Positions 8,540-17,545 of a stretch of 64,000 nucleotides of DNA are shown one piece after another. A model generated the notes under the pieces. The model did not search any database. It worked only from the letters and a program-made list of their open reading frames with translations, and was not told the origin of the DNA. This DNA comes from Phycisphaerae bacterium (GTDB lineage: Bacteria > Chloroflexota > Anaerolineae > 4572-78 > J111), in contig JANQQF010000181.1 in NCBI GenBank assembly GCA_028285035.1, positions 186,001 to 250,000 on the forward strand. Direction: 5' to 3'. Position 1 is the first letter of the stretch; each line of letters begins with the position of its first letter. The position numbers were made by a program, and so were the translations under genes.

Positions 8540-10387
8540 TCACTCCCCAACCACAACGACTCCCTCGCCTGGCACCTCGGCATATAGAGCCTCAACGATC
8601 TCGGGGCGATGATTGAGAACGGCGGCTTGATTGATGTAGCCTTTGTCGGTGGTTTCGTTCTTGTCGATGCGGGGCGGGATGGTGAGCAGGGTGAACCGCT
8701 CGAAGCGGGAACTGTTACCGGTATTGTCGACATTGTGTTGCCTGAAAACATCTCGGAAAAAGGCCACAATTGGCTCACTGCGCAGGAAGTCGGTGTCGTC
8801 GGGATAAGTCTCGGCAAACTCGCTGAAACGCCCTCGTAGGGCAGGCACATTGGGGAAAACCATTGCGGTCAGATAGTCTCGATTGGGCGCAGCGATGACC
8901 ACTTCCAACATAAAGGGCTGCCCCAGGTTGTTGATGCTGTTGCGCAGACGTAGATTGTGAACCCAGACCCCACTGGTCAGTTTGAAATTCTCACCTGTTC
9001 GACCATCAAACACCAAGCCAGCGGCGGGATTGTTCGGGTCGAGAAAGCGCACGGCATCTTTGGCCTGATAGTAGCAGTCCTCGTCGAACATCACTGCGGT
9101 CGCTTCAGGATTGTTGTAATAGCCTTTGGTGATGTTCGGCCCTTTGACCCGAATTTCCTGCTTGCCTGATGAATCGGGCGCGAGTTTGATACTGATACCG
9201 GGCAAGGGCAAACCAATCACACGAGCATCCTCAATCTCCCAGTAAACGTGGGTCGAGTCGGGGGCGGTTTCCGTGGTGCCCCAAGCGGAGAAGAAAGGGA
9301 TGCTTTGCCCTTGTACCTCGGCACTCATCGCCTTCATGCCTTCATAGGTGGCCTGATCGAGGGCAGCGGCGGCGGTGAAGATAAATTTGAGCCGCTTAAA
9401 GAAGGCCTGTTTCAAATCTTCATCAGTCTGCATCTGAGCGTACAAAGCGGTGTAGCTACGGGGTACACCAAAGTACATCGTGGGCGAGACGTCCTTGATA
9501 TTTTGCACGGTCTTGGGCAAACCCAGCGGTGTGGGGTTGCCATCATCGATATAGAAGGTGCCACCATGCATCATCACCATATTGAAGACAAAGTTGCCAC
9601 CAAAGGTATGATTCCATGGCAGCCAATCGATGACTACATCATCGCTATCCAAAAATGGCCACGTTTGATAAATTCCCACCTGATTAGTGGTCATCATCCC
9701 GTGGCTCACCTCCACCCCTTTAGGTAGGCTGGTTGAGCCGGATGTGAATTGGATTTTGGCGAGGGTGTCAGGTGTGACCGCATCAAAACGCTGTTGGCTT
9801 TCTGCCGAAAGCGCGGTTTCCTCAGCAAATAGATCACTGAACGGTTGAACCTTGGGGTGGGAGTCACTGTTGGAAAAGGCAAACAGTTGCAGATCAGCGA
9901 AGCTCCATTGGTTGATCTTGCTCATGTGCATGTCGGCGTTGGACATCACCAGCATGGCGGCATCCGTTACATCCAGAATGTGCTTGATGTGACCGCCGGT
10001 CTGAGATCGGGCCGAGTAGGCAAAGCTGATTGGCGCAACTGGCAGCCCCACTTGCATGGCCGCCAGTTGGATCAAGGCCATCTCGATGCTATTTTCTGAT
10101 AAAATGGCGATGGGACGCTCGGGCGTTAGACCACGGGCAATCAGACCATTGCTCAAGCGATTGACCATCGCCAAGGTTTCGGCGTAGGTCAGACCTTGCC
10201 AGCCACCCGCTCCATCTCGCTGTTGCAAGAACGGCTTATCTGGAAATCGCTCAGCGTTTTGATGCAGCCACGTGACGAGATTGGCCGGATAGTCAGCCAA
10301 GGGCACATTATTCTCCAGAATGAGGCTGCCATCCGGTCGCTCGGTCACAGAGACATCCGGTGTCACCCATTGAAAGTCATTTGACAT
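8540..10387 (-). CDS. Acyl-CoA synthetase, feruloyl-CoA synthetase-like (ANL superfamily)
   Basis: 615 residues from an ATG with AAAGGAG seven bases upstream. ANL motifs in order: phosphate-binding loop IQFTSGSTSLPKGV (about residue 205), SAWGTTETAP (A5), and DGRTGENFKLTSG (A7/A8). The N-terminal DYPANLVTWLHQNAE and the overall layout resemble feruloyl-CoA synthetases that activate hydroxycinnamates with ATP and CoA. Phenolic-acid activation would fit the HpaB-type hydroxylase nearby, but other aryl or methylthio-acyl substrates cannot be excluded. It stands alone on the minus strand, with the mtnA-like gene divergent across 250 bp. Confidence 0.85.
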   Translation of the reverse strand: MSNDFQWVTPDVSVTERPDGSLILENNVPLADYPANLVTWLHQNAERFPDKPFLQQRDGAGGWQGLTYAETLAMVNRLSNGLIARGLTPERPIAILSENSIEMALIQLAAMQVGLPVAPISFAYSARSQTGGHIKHILDVTDAAMLVMSNADMHMSKINQWSFADLQLFAFSNSDSHPKVQPFSDLFAEETALSAESQQRFDAVTPDTLAKIQFTSGSTSLPKGVEVSHGMMTTNQVGIYQTWPFLDSDDVVIDWLPWNHTFGGNFVFNMVMMHGGTFYIDDGNPTPLGLPKTVQNIKDVSPTMYFGVPRSYTALYAQMQTDEDLKQAFFKRLKFIFTAAAALDQATYEGMKAMSAEVQGQSIPFFSAWGTTETAPDSTHVYWEIEDARVIGLPLPGISIKLAPDSSGKQEIRVKGPNITKGYYNNPEATAVMFDEDCYYQAKDAVRFLDPNNPAAGLVFDGRTGENFKLTSGVWVHNLRLRNSINNLGQPFMLEVVIAAPNRDYLTAMVFPNVPALRGRFSEFAETYPDDTDFLRSEPIVAFFRDVFRQHNVDNTGNSSRFERFTLLTIPPRIDKNETTDKGYINQAAVLNHRPEIVEALYAEVPGEGVVVVGE

Positions 10388-10553
10388 ACCATTGCTCCTT
10401 TGCAAAAAAGTAGTGGGTAGCTGTTAGTGGGTCGTGGGCAAAGATTACACGAGAGAAAACATCAAGGCAAGTAGACGTGGCGATGTGAAAGTGCCATTTT
10501 TCCCGATTAGACAACCTTGATATAATGGGCGCAATTAAAGATTTACGATTTCA

Positions 10554-10609
10554 GATTTTTGATTTACGCCTTAGTAAGGCAATCAATCGTAAATCGTAAA
10601 TCAAAAATC
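10554..10609. repeat. Long inverted repeat in the leader of the first mtnA-like gene
   Basis: A 15-base arm GATTTTTGATTTACG (10554-10568) pairs perfectly with CGTAAATCAAAAATC (10595-10609), with further repeats of GATTTACGATT outside it. It starts about 30 bp downstream of a TATAAT hexamer (near 10521) and ends 26 bp before the start codon, so a transcript leader would carry this stem-loop. Regulatory role is conjecture. Confidence 0.55.
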
Positions 10610-10635
10610 GCAAATATTGAATGAGGTAACAACCT

Positions 10636-11745
10636 GTGAATGTCAATGGAAAACCGTATCGAACAATATGGTTGAAAGAGGATGACGCCAACGTTGTCCA
10701 AATTATCGACCAGCGTCATCTTCCCCACGAGTTTGTGATCGAAGATTTGGTTACAGTGGATGATGTAGCCACAGCGATCAGGGATATGCACGTGCGAGGG
10801 GCTGGGTTGATTGGGGCAACAGCGGGCTATGGGATGTATGTAGCCGCCTTGCACGCGCTGGAAGAGGGTTTTATGGAGGCACTGGCGGCGGATGGGGAAA
10901 AGTTGAAGGCAACCCGCCCGACGGCCGTTAATCTAGCTTGGGCTGTAGCCCGGCAGTTGGAGGCGATTGGGGTCGTCGAGGGAAGAGAGGCCCGTATCCA
11001 AGTCGCCCGAGACACTGCTAAAATCATTGCCGATGAAGATGCCGAGTTCTGCCGCCGCATCGGTGAGCACGGGGTATCCATCATTGAGGAACTCAGCCAG
11101 CGCAAAAATGGCGAAACGGTCAACATTTTGACCCACTGCAATGCAGGTTGGCTAGCCTTCGTCGATTATGGCTCGGCCACTGCGCCAATGTATGCCGCCC
11201 ACGACAAAGGCATTAACATTCACGTATGGGTCGATGAAACTCGCCCACGCAATCAAGGCGCACGTCTGACCGCCTGGGAGTTGGAGCAGCACGGCATCCC
11301 CCACACGGTCATCGCGGACAACGTTGGCGGCCATCTGATGCAGCACGGCCTCGTCGATATGGTCATCACCGGCACCGACCGCACCACCTACACCGGCGAT
11401 GTCGGTAACAAAATTGGCACCTATCTCAAAGCCCTCGCTGCTCACGACAACGGCGTGCCTTTCTATACCGCCCTGCCCTCCTCTACCTTCGATTGGGAGA
11501 TGCGCGACGGTGTCAAAGAGGTGCCCATCGAGCAGCGTGATGGCACCGAGGTGCAATACATCCAAGGCTTGCATGACGGCGAAATCAAGCAAGTGCTGCT
11601 CACCCCCAAGGACAGCCCCGCCGCCAACTACGCCTTCGATGTCACCCCCGCCCGCTTAGTGACTGGGCTGATTACCGAGCGTGGTGTTTGTGATGCCTCG
11701 GAAGAGGGTGTGTTGGGGTTATATCCGGAGAAAAAAAACGCGTGA
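10636..11745 (+). CDS. MtnA-like isomerase (S-methyl-5-thioribose-1-phosphate isomerase family), copy 1
   Basis: 369 residues from a GTG preceded by GAGGT. Family marks: RGAGLIGATAGYGM near residue 55, the catalytic cysteine region THCNAGWLAFVDYG (about residue 165), DETRPRNQGARLTAWEL, and the general-acid Asp in TGTDRT. MtnA interconverts 5-methylthioribose-1-phosphate and methylthioribulose-1-phosphate in methionine salvage. This copy diverges from the second copy (23881-24927), for instance GTDRTTYTGDV instead of GADRVVANGDT, so it may have another aldose-1-phosphate substrate. No other complete methionine-salvage enzymes are nearby. A terminator follows directly. Confidence 0.85.
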   Translation: MNVNGKPYRTIWLKEDDANVVQIIDQRHLPHEFVIEDLVTVDDVATAIRDMHVRGAGLIGATAGYGMYVAALHALEEGFMEALAADGEKLKATRPTAVNLAWAVARQLEAIGVVEGREARIQVARDTAKIIADEDAEFCRRIGEHGVSIIEELSQRKNGETVNILTHCNAGWLAFVDYGSATAPMYAAHDKGINIHVWVDETRPRNQGARLTAWELEQHGIPHTVIADNVGGHLMQHGLVDMVITGTDRTTYTGDVGNKIGTYLKALAAHDNGVPFYTALPSSTFDWEMRDGVKEVPIEQRDGTEVQYIQGLHDGEIKQVLLTPKDSPAANYAFDVTPARLVTGLITERGVCDASEEGVLGLYPEKKNA

Positions 11746-11752
11746 TTTGAAT

Positions 11753-11786
11753 AAAAGATGGACTGGCCTTAATCGGTCCATCTTTT
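11753..11786 (+). terminator. Rho-independent terminator after mtnA-like gene 1
   Basis: AAAAGATGGAC / GTCCATCTTTT inverted repeat with a 12-nt loop, seven bases past the stop codon, ending in a T-run. Confidence 0.82.
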
Positions 11787-11812
11787 CCATATCAACTTTT
11801 GTTAGCCTTGTT

Positions 11813-12277
11813 TCAGTAAGTTGGTAGAGATGGGGAATAAACCTTATATTCTGTATTTACACAAGTAGTCATATGATTCGGTCTGATACCTCTACTCAAT
11901 TCAAAATACCCTAGATTGAAATCAAAGAAACTCGGATTTATATCAATCAAGATCGCATCGCCCCATTCATTTTTCTTGGCAATATTCATCCAACCCAGCG
12001 GGTCGTACCATAATTCCAAAGTCTTCAAAGTTGGGGTATCGATACGATAAAAACAATGCCCTAGGTTAAGATGCCAGGCCTCAGATGTACCATAAGTTTC
12101 TAAAATTGGTACTCCAAATTTCAACTCTCTTACAAATGGATATGGAATAAGGCTCGAATAACAACTACAAAATACCAGGCTGAACAAAATCACAATGATC
12201 AAAAGGCGGTAACTGAAAAATTCTCTAGCTCGAGAAATCAAATTATTATGCCGACCTGTTAGCATTTTTGTTGGCAT
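11813..12277 (-). CDS. Hypothetical membrane-anchored or lipoprotein
   Basis: 154 residues if the ATG at 12277 is used; the frame opens further upstream but would run through a terminator hairpin. A charged N-terminus is followed by a hydrophobic helix (about residues 20-40, LLIIVILFSLVFCSC) ending in two cysteines that could be a lipobox. The remainder has many aromatic residues (WHLNLGHCFYRID, WYDPLGWMNIAKK) and is predicted extracytoplasmic. I recognise no family. It lies alone between two terminators, transcribed toward mtnA-like gene 1. Moderately confident it is a gene because the frame is long and compositionally normal. Confidence 0.6.
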   Translation of the reverse strand: MPTKMLTGRHNNLISRAREFFSYRLLIIVILFSLVFCSCYSSLIPYPFVRELKFGVPILETYGTSEAWHLNLGHCFYRIDTPTLKTLELWYDPLGWMNIAKKNEWGDAILIDINPSFFDFNLGYFELSRGIRPNHMTTCVNTEYKVYSPSLPTY

Positions 12278-12294
12278 AACCTGATTATAAAGCA

Positions 12295-12332
12295 AAAAAG
12301 AGCAAGTGCTCAATTTGGCACCTGCTCTTTTT
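12295..12332. terminator. Bidirectional rho-independent terminator
   Basis: AAAAAAGAGCAAGTGC / GCACCTGCTCTTTTT with a short loop. It lies immediately past the stop of the minus-strand DMT transporter and before the next minus-strand gene, so it mainly terminates the transporter transcript. Confidence 0.78.
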
Positions 12333-12358
12333 GTTTCAGCATAACACAGGCAAAATCC

Positions 12359-13354
12359 CTAAATCCGCAGCCACACCCGCCAGAAGGGACGGGGTTTGAC
12401 TTGATACAAACGCTCGACAGCGAGGATGGCGCTGGCGATGATCAGGATGCTGCCGGACCATTGCACGAGGGTTAAGCGCTCTTGCAGGAACAGGAGCGAC
12501 CAAATCACGGTGAGCATTGTTTCGGTTGGGGCGAGTAGGGCGGTTTGGCCGCTGCCGATTTCGCGGATGGCGCGGAACATCGCCAAGCGAGCGACATATG
12601 TGCCCAGTACCGCCATCGTGGCGATGGCAAACCAGCCGGACCAGCCTGGGGCGGTCCACTCGCTGCCTTGCGCGGTCCAGAAGCCGAATTGAACCACGGT
12701 CATCAAGCTGCTGATGTAGAAGGCGATGGTTCGAACATCGTAGTCAGCCAGATACCACTGGGTGAGAGCCAGTTGCAGGGCATAGCCTGCGGCGCAGATG
12801 AAGACTAACAGGACACCCAACCCATCTAGCTGCCCACCGGGGCCAATAATCAGAAAAACCCCAGTCAAACCCAAAGCGAGACGAATGGTGTTGCGATAGG
12901 TGAATTTCTCACCACGCAGGGCCAACAAGCCTAGCACAATCAGGGGATAGACCGAAACCAGCATCGCCCCCAGCGAAGCACTAATCCGGGTGAGGGCCCA
13001 AAAAAAGGAGAGGGCTGTCGTAGCGTTGATGATGCCAATGATCAGGCACATCATCAACCCTCGCCGATCAATTTTTAGCGCTTTAGGATTGGTGAGAAGC
13101 AAGGTCAGGCCAATTAAGATCGTAGCAATAGAAAATCTAGCCAGTAGAATAGATGTAGGGTTTAGTCCTCCCTCGATGATCCCTCTGCCGATGGGAGCCG
13201 AGGTGCTATAAGCGGTCACGGCGCCAATTGCCATTAACCAGCCGAGCCACTTTGAATTTGTTTTAATTTGTGTTATTAGGTTTGAATAGCCTTCAACAAC
13301 CAAAGCGAGTGGATGTTGTCGTGCTGTTGAAACTGCGTTTTGTCGAATAGCCAT
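12359..13354 (-). CDS. EamA/DMT-superfamily permease
   Basis: 331 residues with ten predicted transmembrane helices arranged as two EamA repeats (about residues 38-170 and 185-310). Typical motifs are ISASLGAMLVSVYPLIV at the end of the first repeat and LAPTETMLTVIWSLLFLQERL in the second. DMT permeases of this type export metabolites or amino acids. It is followed by a terminator, and its divergent side faces no gene on the plus strand. A stretch of about 200 bp between it and the next regulator contains imperfect palindromes (CGTGACATGTGAT / ATCACGTGTCACG). Substrate unknown. Confidence 0.9.
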   Translation of the reverse strand: MAIRQNAVSTARQHPLALVVEGYSNLITQIKTNSKWLGWLMAIGAVTAYSTSAPIGRGIIEGGLNPTSILLARFSIATILIGLTLLLTNPKALKIDRRGLMMCLIIGIINATTALSFFWALTRISASLGAMLVSVYPLIVLGLLALRGEKFTYRNTIRLALGLTGVFLIIGPGGQLDGLGVLLVFICAAGYALQLALTQWYLADYDVRTIAFYISSLMTVVQFGFWTAQGSEWTAPGWSGWFAIATMAVLGTYVARLAMFRAIREIGSGQTALLAPTETMLTVIWSLLFLQERLTLVQWSGSILIIASAILAVERLYQVKPRPFWRVWLRI

Positions 13355-13554
13355 AATATCAATCCTTCGAGATCAAACAAAATTTACAATGTGGTCTACC
13401 TTAAAGGATGGTTGTGTAAAAGTTGGCTAAAAATAATTTGATTGGTGTTACAAAATTGGGAGGGGCGTTACAAAAATGTAACAGGTGTGTGGAAATAATT
13501 GTACGTGACATGTGATGGGTGAAAAGCTTACAGTTGTGTATCACGTGTCACGCA

Positions 13555-14250
13555 TCACAACACTTCATCCGTATGTTTGAACGAGTATCCGACCCCCGGC
13601 GCATTCAAAATATACACTGGATGGTGTGGGTCATCCTCGACCTTGGCCCGGAGACGACTGATGAGGCCACGCACGAGATTGCGATCACCTTTTTCATGGT
13701 AGCCCCAGACTTGCTCGACGATGGTGTCAGTGGGGATGATTTGGTTGTGATTGACCATCAGGGTGTGGAGTAATCGGAATTCAAGATGGGTCAGGTGTTG
13801 ACGTGGTTTGTCTTTGATGAGAACGGTTCGGGTGGCTGGCTCAAGAGTCAGGTCGTCCACTTGCAGGGTCGGTAGGGTGAACAATGGTGATGTCGCGGAT
13901 CGACGGAGTAAGGCACGCAACTGGGCGATCAACAGCCGAGCGCTAAAGGGACGCACCACCACCAAATCCACCCCGCTTTCAAGCAGTTCGTAGTGCAATT
14001 CTTCATTGGCCCAGTTGAGCACCATCACTAGTGGCGACAACGTCTCGGCCCGAACCTCTTGCGCCTGTGCGTGAGGGGGTTTATCTGTCCGGGCCAACAA
14101 GGTTAAATCTATCGGCTGATCCGTGGTTGTGTTATTGCGTAACGCGTCGTCCACGTTTGGGCCGACTGTAACGGTCATTCCCGCCCGTTGCAGCACTAAC
14201 GACAAAACAGCACTTTCATCATGATTTTCAGCTAAGAGTAACGCATGCAT
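13555..14250 (-). CDS. OmpR-type response regulator with degenerate receiver domain
   Basis: 231 residues: receiver-like fold (1-120) plus a well-preserved C-terminal winged helix (about 130-228; LTHLEFRLLHTLMVNHNQII, VWGYHEKGDRNLVRGLISRLR, GVGYSF). The receiver lacks its chemistry. The acidic pair after strand 1 reads AENHD, the position of the phosphorylated Asp reads LTLLARTDK rather than LLDL, and the conserved Lys is Arg (VVVRPF). Phosphorylation as usual is therefore unlikely. No histidine kinase is adjacent. It may be constitutive or sense a ligand, like other atypical OmpR-type proteins. Confidence 0.85.
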   Translation of the reverse strand: MHALLLAENHDESAVLSLVLQRAGMTVTVGPNVDDALRNNTTTDQPIDLTLLARTDKPPHAQAQEVRAETLSPLVMVLNWANEELHYELLESGVDLVVVRPFSARLLIAQLRALLRRSATSPLFTLPTLQVDDLTLEPATRTVLIKDKPRQHLTHLEFRLLHTLMVNHNQIIPTDTIVEQVWGYHEKGDRNLVRGLISRLRAKVEDDPHHPVYILNAPGVGYSFKHTDEVL

Positions 14251-14357
14251 AAGGTAACCTGAACCTTTCTGCCAATATAATTTTAGCGATTGGGTAAATT
14301 AAGAATGAGGTGTGTTTGGAGTGTATTGCGAAGAATACAGGTATCCAGCCAGACTCT

Positions 14358-14436
14358 TGTCATGCCCGCAAGCTTTAGGCGAGCATCCAAATTGCTAACC
14401 TGCGGTGGATGCCCGACAAAATCATTCGGGCATGAC
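14358..14436 (+). repeat. Two-hairpin repeat family, copy 3
   Basis: TGTCATGCCCGC...GCGAGCATCCA then GTGGATGCCCGACAAAATCA...TCGGGCATGAC. It lies in the 250-bp gap between the response-regulator-like gene and the IclR gene. The remaining gap sequence shows nothing I recognise. Confidence 0.75.
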
Positions 14437-14503
14437 CGAAACCAAATAGCTGAATTAATATCAAAAATTTCATTACAAGGGATTATTCTTTGCATGGAAC
14501 CCC

Positions 14504-15250
14504 CTAAAGCCGTGCGGCGATTTCCGCAGCGGTATTTATGACGAGGTTAATCGTGGCCTCTTTTTGCCCTTGCGGTGGAAATCGGAAGACGGGACCGCCA
14601 ACGGAAATGGCGGCGATACTCTGCTTCTGTTTGTTCTGAATGGGGGCCGCCACGCCAATCAGGCCTGGCTCCATCTGACCTTGGGACCAGGCGTGACCTT
14701 GGCGACGAATGTTGACCAAATTTTCCCGAATTGTGGCTGGATCGTCGACAGTTTTCTCCGTGTACCGCTCAAGCGGGCGTGAGAGATAGTCGTCGAGTTC
14801 AGGCAAAGGTAGATCGGCGAGGAAGAGTAGCCCAGCCGCCGCTGTGTGCATCGGAAAGAGGGACCCTGTCCAATCGCGGAGTTGAATACGATAACGACTG
14901 TTGATTTGGTCCACATAATGAACGTGATAATGTTCAGGCACGCCCAAATAGACTGTTTCCCCCGTGGTTTGGGCCAGCTTTTCCAAATAGGGCCGGGCAG
15001 TGTTGACAAGCTGCTGGGTATAAGTAAGTTGGGCCGTTAAATTCAGAATGCGTGGCCCGATTTGATAGTAATCTTTTGCAGTGGCTCGCTTCACCGCGCC
15101 CACACTTTGCAGGGTCGCCAATAGCCGAGTAACTGTCGTTCTCGGCAGATCAACCTGCTTGGCAATGGTAGTGACGCTGGCTGGCTCGGATAAGCCCCCA
15201 ACGATATCAAGCACGGCAAAAGCCCGTTCGATCGATTGAATTTTTGACAA
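14504..15250 (-). CDS. IclR-family transcriptional regulator
   Basis: 248 residues. N-terminal winged helix (about 5-65: SIERAFAVLDIVGGLSEPAS, then LPRTTVTRLLATL) and a C-terminal IclR effector domain (about 75-245: GETVYLGVPE, PMHTAAAGLLFLA, GVAAPIQN, AAISVGGP). The family usually binds small organic acids. It is divergent from the CoA-lyase gene with a 191-bp spacer containing a candidate operator (TTGACCA half-sites), so it likely controls itself and that lyase. Confidence 0.9.
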   Translation of the reverse strand: MSKIQSIERAFAVLDIVGGLSEPASVTTIAKQVDLPRTTVTRLLATLQSVGAVKRATAKDYYQIGPRILNLTAQLTYTQQLVNTARPYLEKLAQTTGETVYLGVPEHYHVHYVDQINSRYRIQLRDWTGSLFPMHTAAAGLLFLADLPLPELDDYLSRPLERYTEKTVDDPATIRENLVNIRRQGHAWSQGQMEPGLIGVAAPIQNKQKQSIAAISVGGPVFRFPPQGQKEATINLVINTAAEIAARL

Positions 15251-15261
15251 AACACCCTCAA

Positions 15262-15300
15262 CTTGACCACATTGCGGTCACTGACTGATTAATGGTCAAG
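15262..15300. promoter_or_regulatory. Candidate operator between IclR and CoA-lyase genes
   Basis: CTTGACCA at 15262-15269 is matched by TGGTCAAG at 15293-15300, an inverted pair spaced about three helical turns apart, with GCGGTCA between them. Its location, 11 bp upstream of the iclR start and 66 bp upstream of a promoter for the divergent gene, suits a regulator site. No experimental basis. Confidence 0.45.
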
Positions 15301-15365
15301 TAGTATTCCACGACTTTGGGGCAATGTCAAATTAAGATGAAACATCTGTCAAAAATTGTGATCTT

Positions 15366-15394
15366 TTGGCAATTGCAGCGGGTCACATTACAAT
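15366..15394 (+). promoter_or_regulatory. Sigma70-type promoter of the CoA-lyase gene
   Basis: TTGGCA, 17-bp spacer, TACAAT. The whole segment closely matches the promoter of the GntR gene at 21363-21391 (shared CACATTACAATT block), suggesting common ancestry or a shared regulator. Confidence 0.6.
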
Positions 15395-15441
15395 TCGAGG
15401 CGCTGGCCCTAAAAACATAAAAAAGGAAATAAGGAATTCTT

Positions 15442-16323
15442 ATGACCCAAGACCACAATAACCGTATGGTTCGGCCCCGCCGAAGTTTTATTTTTTCGCC
15501 TGGCTTAAAGCCCGAGATGTTTCCAAAAGCATTGGCCTCTGGAGCCGATATTGTGTGCGTGGAGCTTGAAGATGGGATTGCGCCTAAAGATAAGGCCGAG
15601 GCCCGAAAACACGCCTTAGCCCTCTTTAATACCCCCCAAGCTGACGACGGTGTTGAACGGATTGTCCGGATCAACTGTCTACGAACAGCCTTTGGTTTAG
15701 ATGATTTGCAGGCAATTTTGGCCACAGACACCCCCCCACCAGCCCTTATGTTACCGAAAGTAATGACCCCGGACGAAATCATCTGGCTTGATGATATTTT
15801 GACGGAGCGGGGGTTCGACACGCGGCTCCACGTCATCATCGAGACGAACGCTGCCCTTGAAGCGGTCTACGATATTGCCCGGGCTAGCTCACGCATTGAT
15901 GCTCTTTTCTTTGGTGGGGTTGATATGGCGGCTGAACTCCGCTGCAAAAACGCCTGGGAGCCATTGCTTTATGCCCGTTCACGAGTGGTTCACGCTGCGG
16001 CCAGCGTAGGTATCGATGCCATCGACGTCCCCTACCTCGACTTGGACGATCCGGAAGGTATGGAGCGAGAAGCCATCCTTGTTCGCGATTTAGGATTCAG
16101 CGGCAAAGGCTCGATTCATCCCAAACAAATCCCCATCCTCAATCCTGTTTTTACGCCCGATGAGGCTACAGTGGCCCAAGCCAAACGCATCTTACAGATT
16201 TTCGTCGAGGCTGACACGGGTCTAGTTGTGGTAGACGGCAAACTGATCGAAAAGCCGGTTCTCCGTGAGATGCAGCGCATCGTATCCATCGCAGATCGCG
16301 TGTCGTCACACTCGAACGCCTGA
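15442..16323 (+). CDS. HpcH/HpaI-family CoA-ester lyase (CitE-like)
   Basis: 293 residues starting at an ATG preceded by AAGGAA. CitE-like marks: RRSFIFSPGLKPEMFPKAL at the N-terminus, CVELEDGIAPKDK with the Mg-binding acid, IVRINC, ALMLPKV, HVIIETNAAL and FGGVDMAAEL, and SGKGSIHPKQI near the end. These TIM-barrel enzymes cleave or form 3-hydroxy-acyl-CoA esters such as malyl-, citramalyl- or beta-methylmalyl-CoA. No CitD or CitF is nearby, so it is a stand-alone lyase. IclR control and neighbouring CoA-dependent dehydrogenase genes fit a carbon-degradation role. Confidence 0.87.
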   Translation: MTQDHNNRMVRPRRSFIFSPGLKPEMFPKALASGADIVCVELEDGIAPKDKAEARKHALALFNTPQADDGVERIVRINCLRTAFGLDDLQAILATDTPPPALMLPKVMTPDEIIWLDDILTERGFDTRLHVIIETNAALEAVYDIARASSRIDALFFGGVDMAAELRCKNAWEPLLYARSRVVHAAASVGIDAIDVPYLDLDDPEGMEREAILVRDLGFSGKGSIHPKQIPILNPVFTPDEATVAQAKRILQIFVEADTGLVVVDGKLIEKPVLREMQRIVSIADRVSSHSNA

Positions 16324-16371
16324 TAAAGTGTTAACAATTAGTCAAAATCGGGCGTAATTTGCTAGGTGTCA

Positions 16372-16512
16372 GTGTGTCACTTCCAAGGCTGAACGCTCTT
16401 CGATTTCAATGTCATTGCCACTGGACAAGGCCATATCAATTGTCGTGGTCGGGGTGGCCACGTAGAAGGGTATGTTGTTTTCCTGGGCTACAACCGCGAG
16501 ATTATATGTGCT
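16372..16512 (-). pseudogene. Remnant of a third mtnA-like gene
   Basis: A 47-codon fragment, [21 protein letters not shown]... to [11 protein letters not shown], matches residues near 265-310 of mtnA-like copy 2 with only a few changes, at both DNA and protein level. The start, catalytic Cys and C-terminus are missing, and upstream codons are unrelated. It is a degraded duplicate, downstream of the E1 beta gene. Confidence 0.8.
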
Positions 16513-16567
16513 GATTAGGCAGGCGAGGAATATTGGGGGAGAATACGGGACAGGTGTAGAAAATCGA

Positions 16568-17545
16568 TTACTTACCAACCAACGTTTGGGCTGAGAGGAT
16601 TAAGTCTTCTACTTGGGGGGTAACAAACTTATCGAGGGGTGGGCTAAAGGGGGTGGGGACATTTTCGGCGGCGACGCGGATCACAGGGGCATCCAGTTCA
16701 TCAAAACATTCTTCCGTTATCGTAGCTGCTAACTCAGCCCCGTATCCACCACGCCGGACCGCCTCGTGAGCGACAATGACTCGATGGGTTTTACGGACAG
16801 AGTCGGCCACACACTCAATATCCAACGGAACCAAGGTGCGCAAATCAACCACTTCAACCGAGATACCTTCTTCGGCCAGTTGTTTAGCGGCTTGCAAGGC
16901 CCGCGGAATCATAATTGAGTAAGCTACAATGGTCACATCGTCGCCCTGACGTTTAATATCTGCCTTACCAAGAGGGACAATATACTCCTCTTCTGGCACT
17001 TCCCCCTTGGTGGCAAACAGTAGTTTGTGCTCAAAATATATAACCGGGTCGGGGTCACGGATAGCCATCTTCAGCAACCCTTTGGCGTCATAGGCACAGC
17101 TGGGGGAGACCAGCTTCAGGCCGGGTACATGGACAAACCAAGCCTCAAGACTTTGCGAATGTTGAGCGGCGGCAGAGGGAACAATCCCATCCGGCGCACG
17201 AATGACCAGCGGCACACTGGCTTGCCCACCAAACATGTAACGCAGTTTGGCCGCCTGATTAACCACCTCATCCATCGAGCAAGTAAAAAAATCGCCAAAG
17301 TGAATATCAAAAACCGGACGGGTGCCAGTTAAAGCCGCGCCAACCCCAATCCCCGCCAGAGCCGATTCTGAAATCGGGGTGTCGATGACGCGTTCAAAGC
17401 CAAATTCTGCCGATAATCCTTTGAATTGACCAAAAACGCCCCCCTGCCGCGCAATATCTTCTCCATACAAAAAAACGGTTGGGTCGTGCCGCATCTCCTC
17501 CTGCATCGCTTCTCGAGTGGCCTCGGAAAATGTAATTTCACGCAT
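16568..17545 (-). CDS. 2-oxoacid/acetoin dehydrogenase E1 component, beta subunit
   Basis: 325 residues. Transketolase pyrimidine domain (about 1-175: [54 protein letters not shown]) and C-terminal domain (about 190-315: [44 protein letters not shown]). Together with the alpha subunit it decarboxylates a 2-oxoacid or cleaves acetoin using TPP and passes an acyl group to lipoyl-E2. The start overlaps the alpha-subunit stop by 8 bp, indicating translational coupling. Confidence 0.92.
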   Translation of the reverse strand: MREITFSEATREAMQEEMRHDPTVFLYGEDIARQGGVFGQFKGLSAEFGFERVIDTPISESALAGIGVGAALTGTRPVFDIHFGDFFTCSMDEVVNQAAKLRYMFGGQASVPLVIRAPDGIVPSAAAQHSQSLEAWFVHVPGLKLVSPSCAYDAKGLLKMAIRDPDPVIYFEHKLLFATKGEVPEEEYIVPLGKADIKRQGDDVTIVAYSIMIPRALQAAKQLAEEGISVEVVDLRTLVPLDIECVADSVRKTHRVIVAHEAVRRGGYGAELAATITEECFDELDAPVIRVAAENVPTPFSPPLDKFVTPQVEDLILSAQTLVGK

